6,237 nt of DNA, taken from NCBI GenBank assembly GCA_025963615.1, contig JAOQAL010000433.1:1-6237 (forward strand), in the 5' to 3' direction. Below are positions 6,152-6,237 of the stretch, in pieces. The translations under genes and the position numbers were made by a program. Positions within the stretch are counted from its first letter, which is position 1, and each line of letters opens with the position of its first letter. This DNA comes from Chitinophagaceae bacterium. GTDB lineage: Bacteria > Bacteroidota > Bacteroidia > Chitinophagales > Chitinophagaceae. A model generated the notes under the pieces. That model was given only the letters and a program-made list of their open reading frames with translations, was not told where the DNA came from and did not search any database.

Positions 6152-6237
6152 TTATAGTTTAATTAGATTAACCGGATCATCATAATCTTTCCGCATCGGG
6201 TATTTTCCTTCCCAGCCATCAGGAAGAATTAATAACC
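6152..6237 (-). CDS. nuoC: NADH-quinone oxidoreductase subunit C, C-terminal end
   Basis: The last 27 codons of a gene that enters from the right edge and stops with TAA at 6152-6154. The visible peptide contains LPDGWEGKYPMRKDY, the conserved C-terminal signature of NuoC (30 kDa subunit), followed by a short tail DDPVNLIKL. NuoC is a peripheral protein of the connecting module that packs on NuoD. Its position directly upstream of nuoD is the usual one. The stop codon shows that nuoC and nuoD are separate here, unlike the fused nuoCD of E. coli. Confidence 0.9.
   Translation of the reverse strand, partial: LLILPDGWEGKYPMRKDYDDPVNLIKL

Overview
The window is a continuous stretch of a respiratory complex I (NADH:quinone oxidoreductase, nuo) operon. 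Every gene is on the minus strand, so transcription runs from high to low coordinates: nuoC (only its last 27 codons are inside) > nuoD > nuoH > nuoI > nuoJ > nuoK > nuoL > a possible 34-residue small ORF > a frame that by gene order should be nuoM (only its first codons are inside). No insertion sequence, RNA gene, CRISPR array or clear terminator was seen, and no gene-free stretch exceeds 300 bases.

The organism is most likely a member of the Bacteroidota, possibly a Chitinophagaceae-like lineage. This is inferred from the style of the NuoD, NuoH and NuoL sequences, from A-rich leaders that mostly lack Shine-Dalgarno motifs, from moderate GC, and from separate rather than fused nuoC and nuoD. 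The family-level guess is weak.

Functionally, NuoC, NuoD and NuoI belong to the connecting (Q) module. They carry electrons through the two 4Fe-4S clusters of NuoI towards the quinone pocket formed by NuoD and NuoH. NuoJ, NuoK, NuoL and NuoM belong to the membrane arm that pumps protons. The catalytic and pumping residues I could check are present, so the complex looks functional.

The most notable point of layout is that nuoD is followed directly by nuoH. The NADH-oxidising module genes nuoE, nuoF and nuoG, which in a standard 14-gene operon lie between them, are absent, and only 105 bases separate the two genes. The complex is therefore either the 11-subunit type that takes electrons from something other than a NuoEFG module, or it depends on nuoEFG encoded elsewhere. 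Other points: NuoD has Thr where many complexes have the His linked to the redox-Bohr behaviour of cluster N2; three genes (nuoH, nuoJ, nuoL) appear to start with TTG; nuoK has an unusually perfect Shine-Dalgarno; short ORFs sit in several intergenic gaps; and an AT-rich repeat-like spacer lies between nuoC and nuoD.
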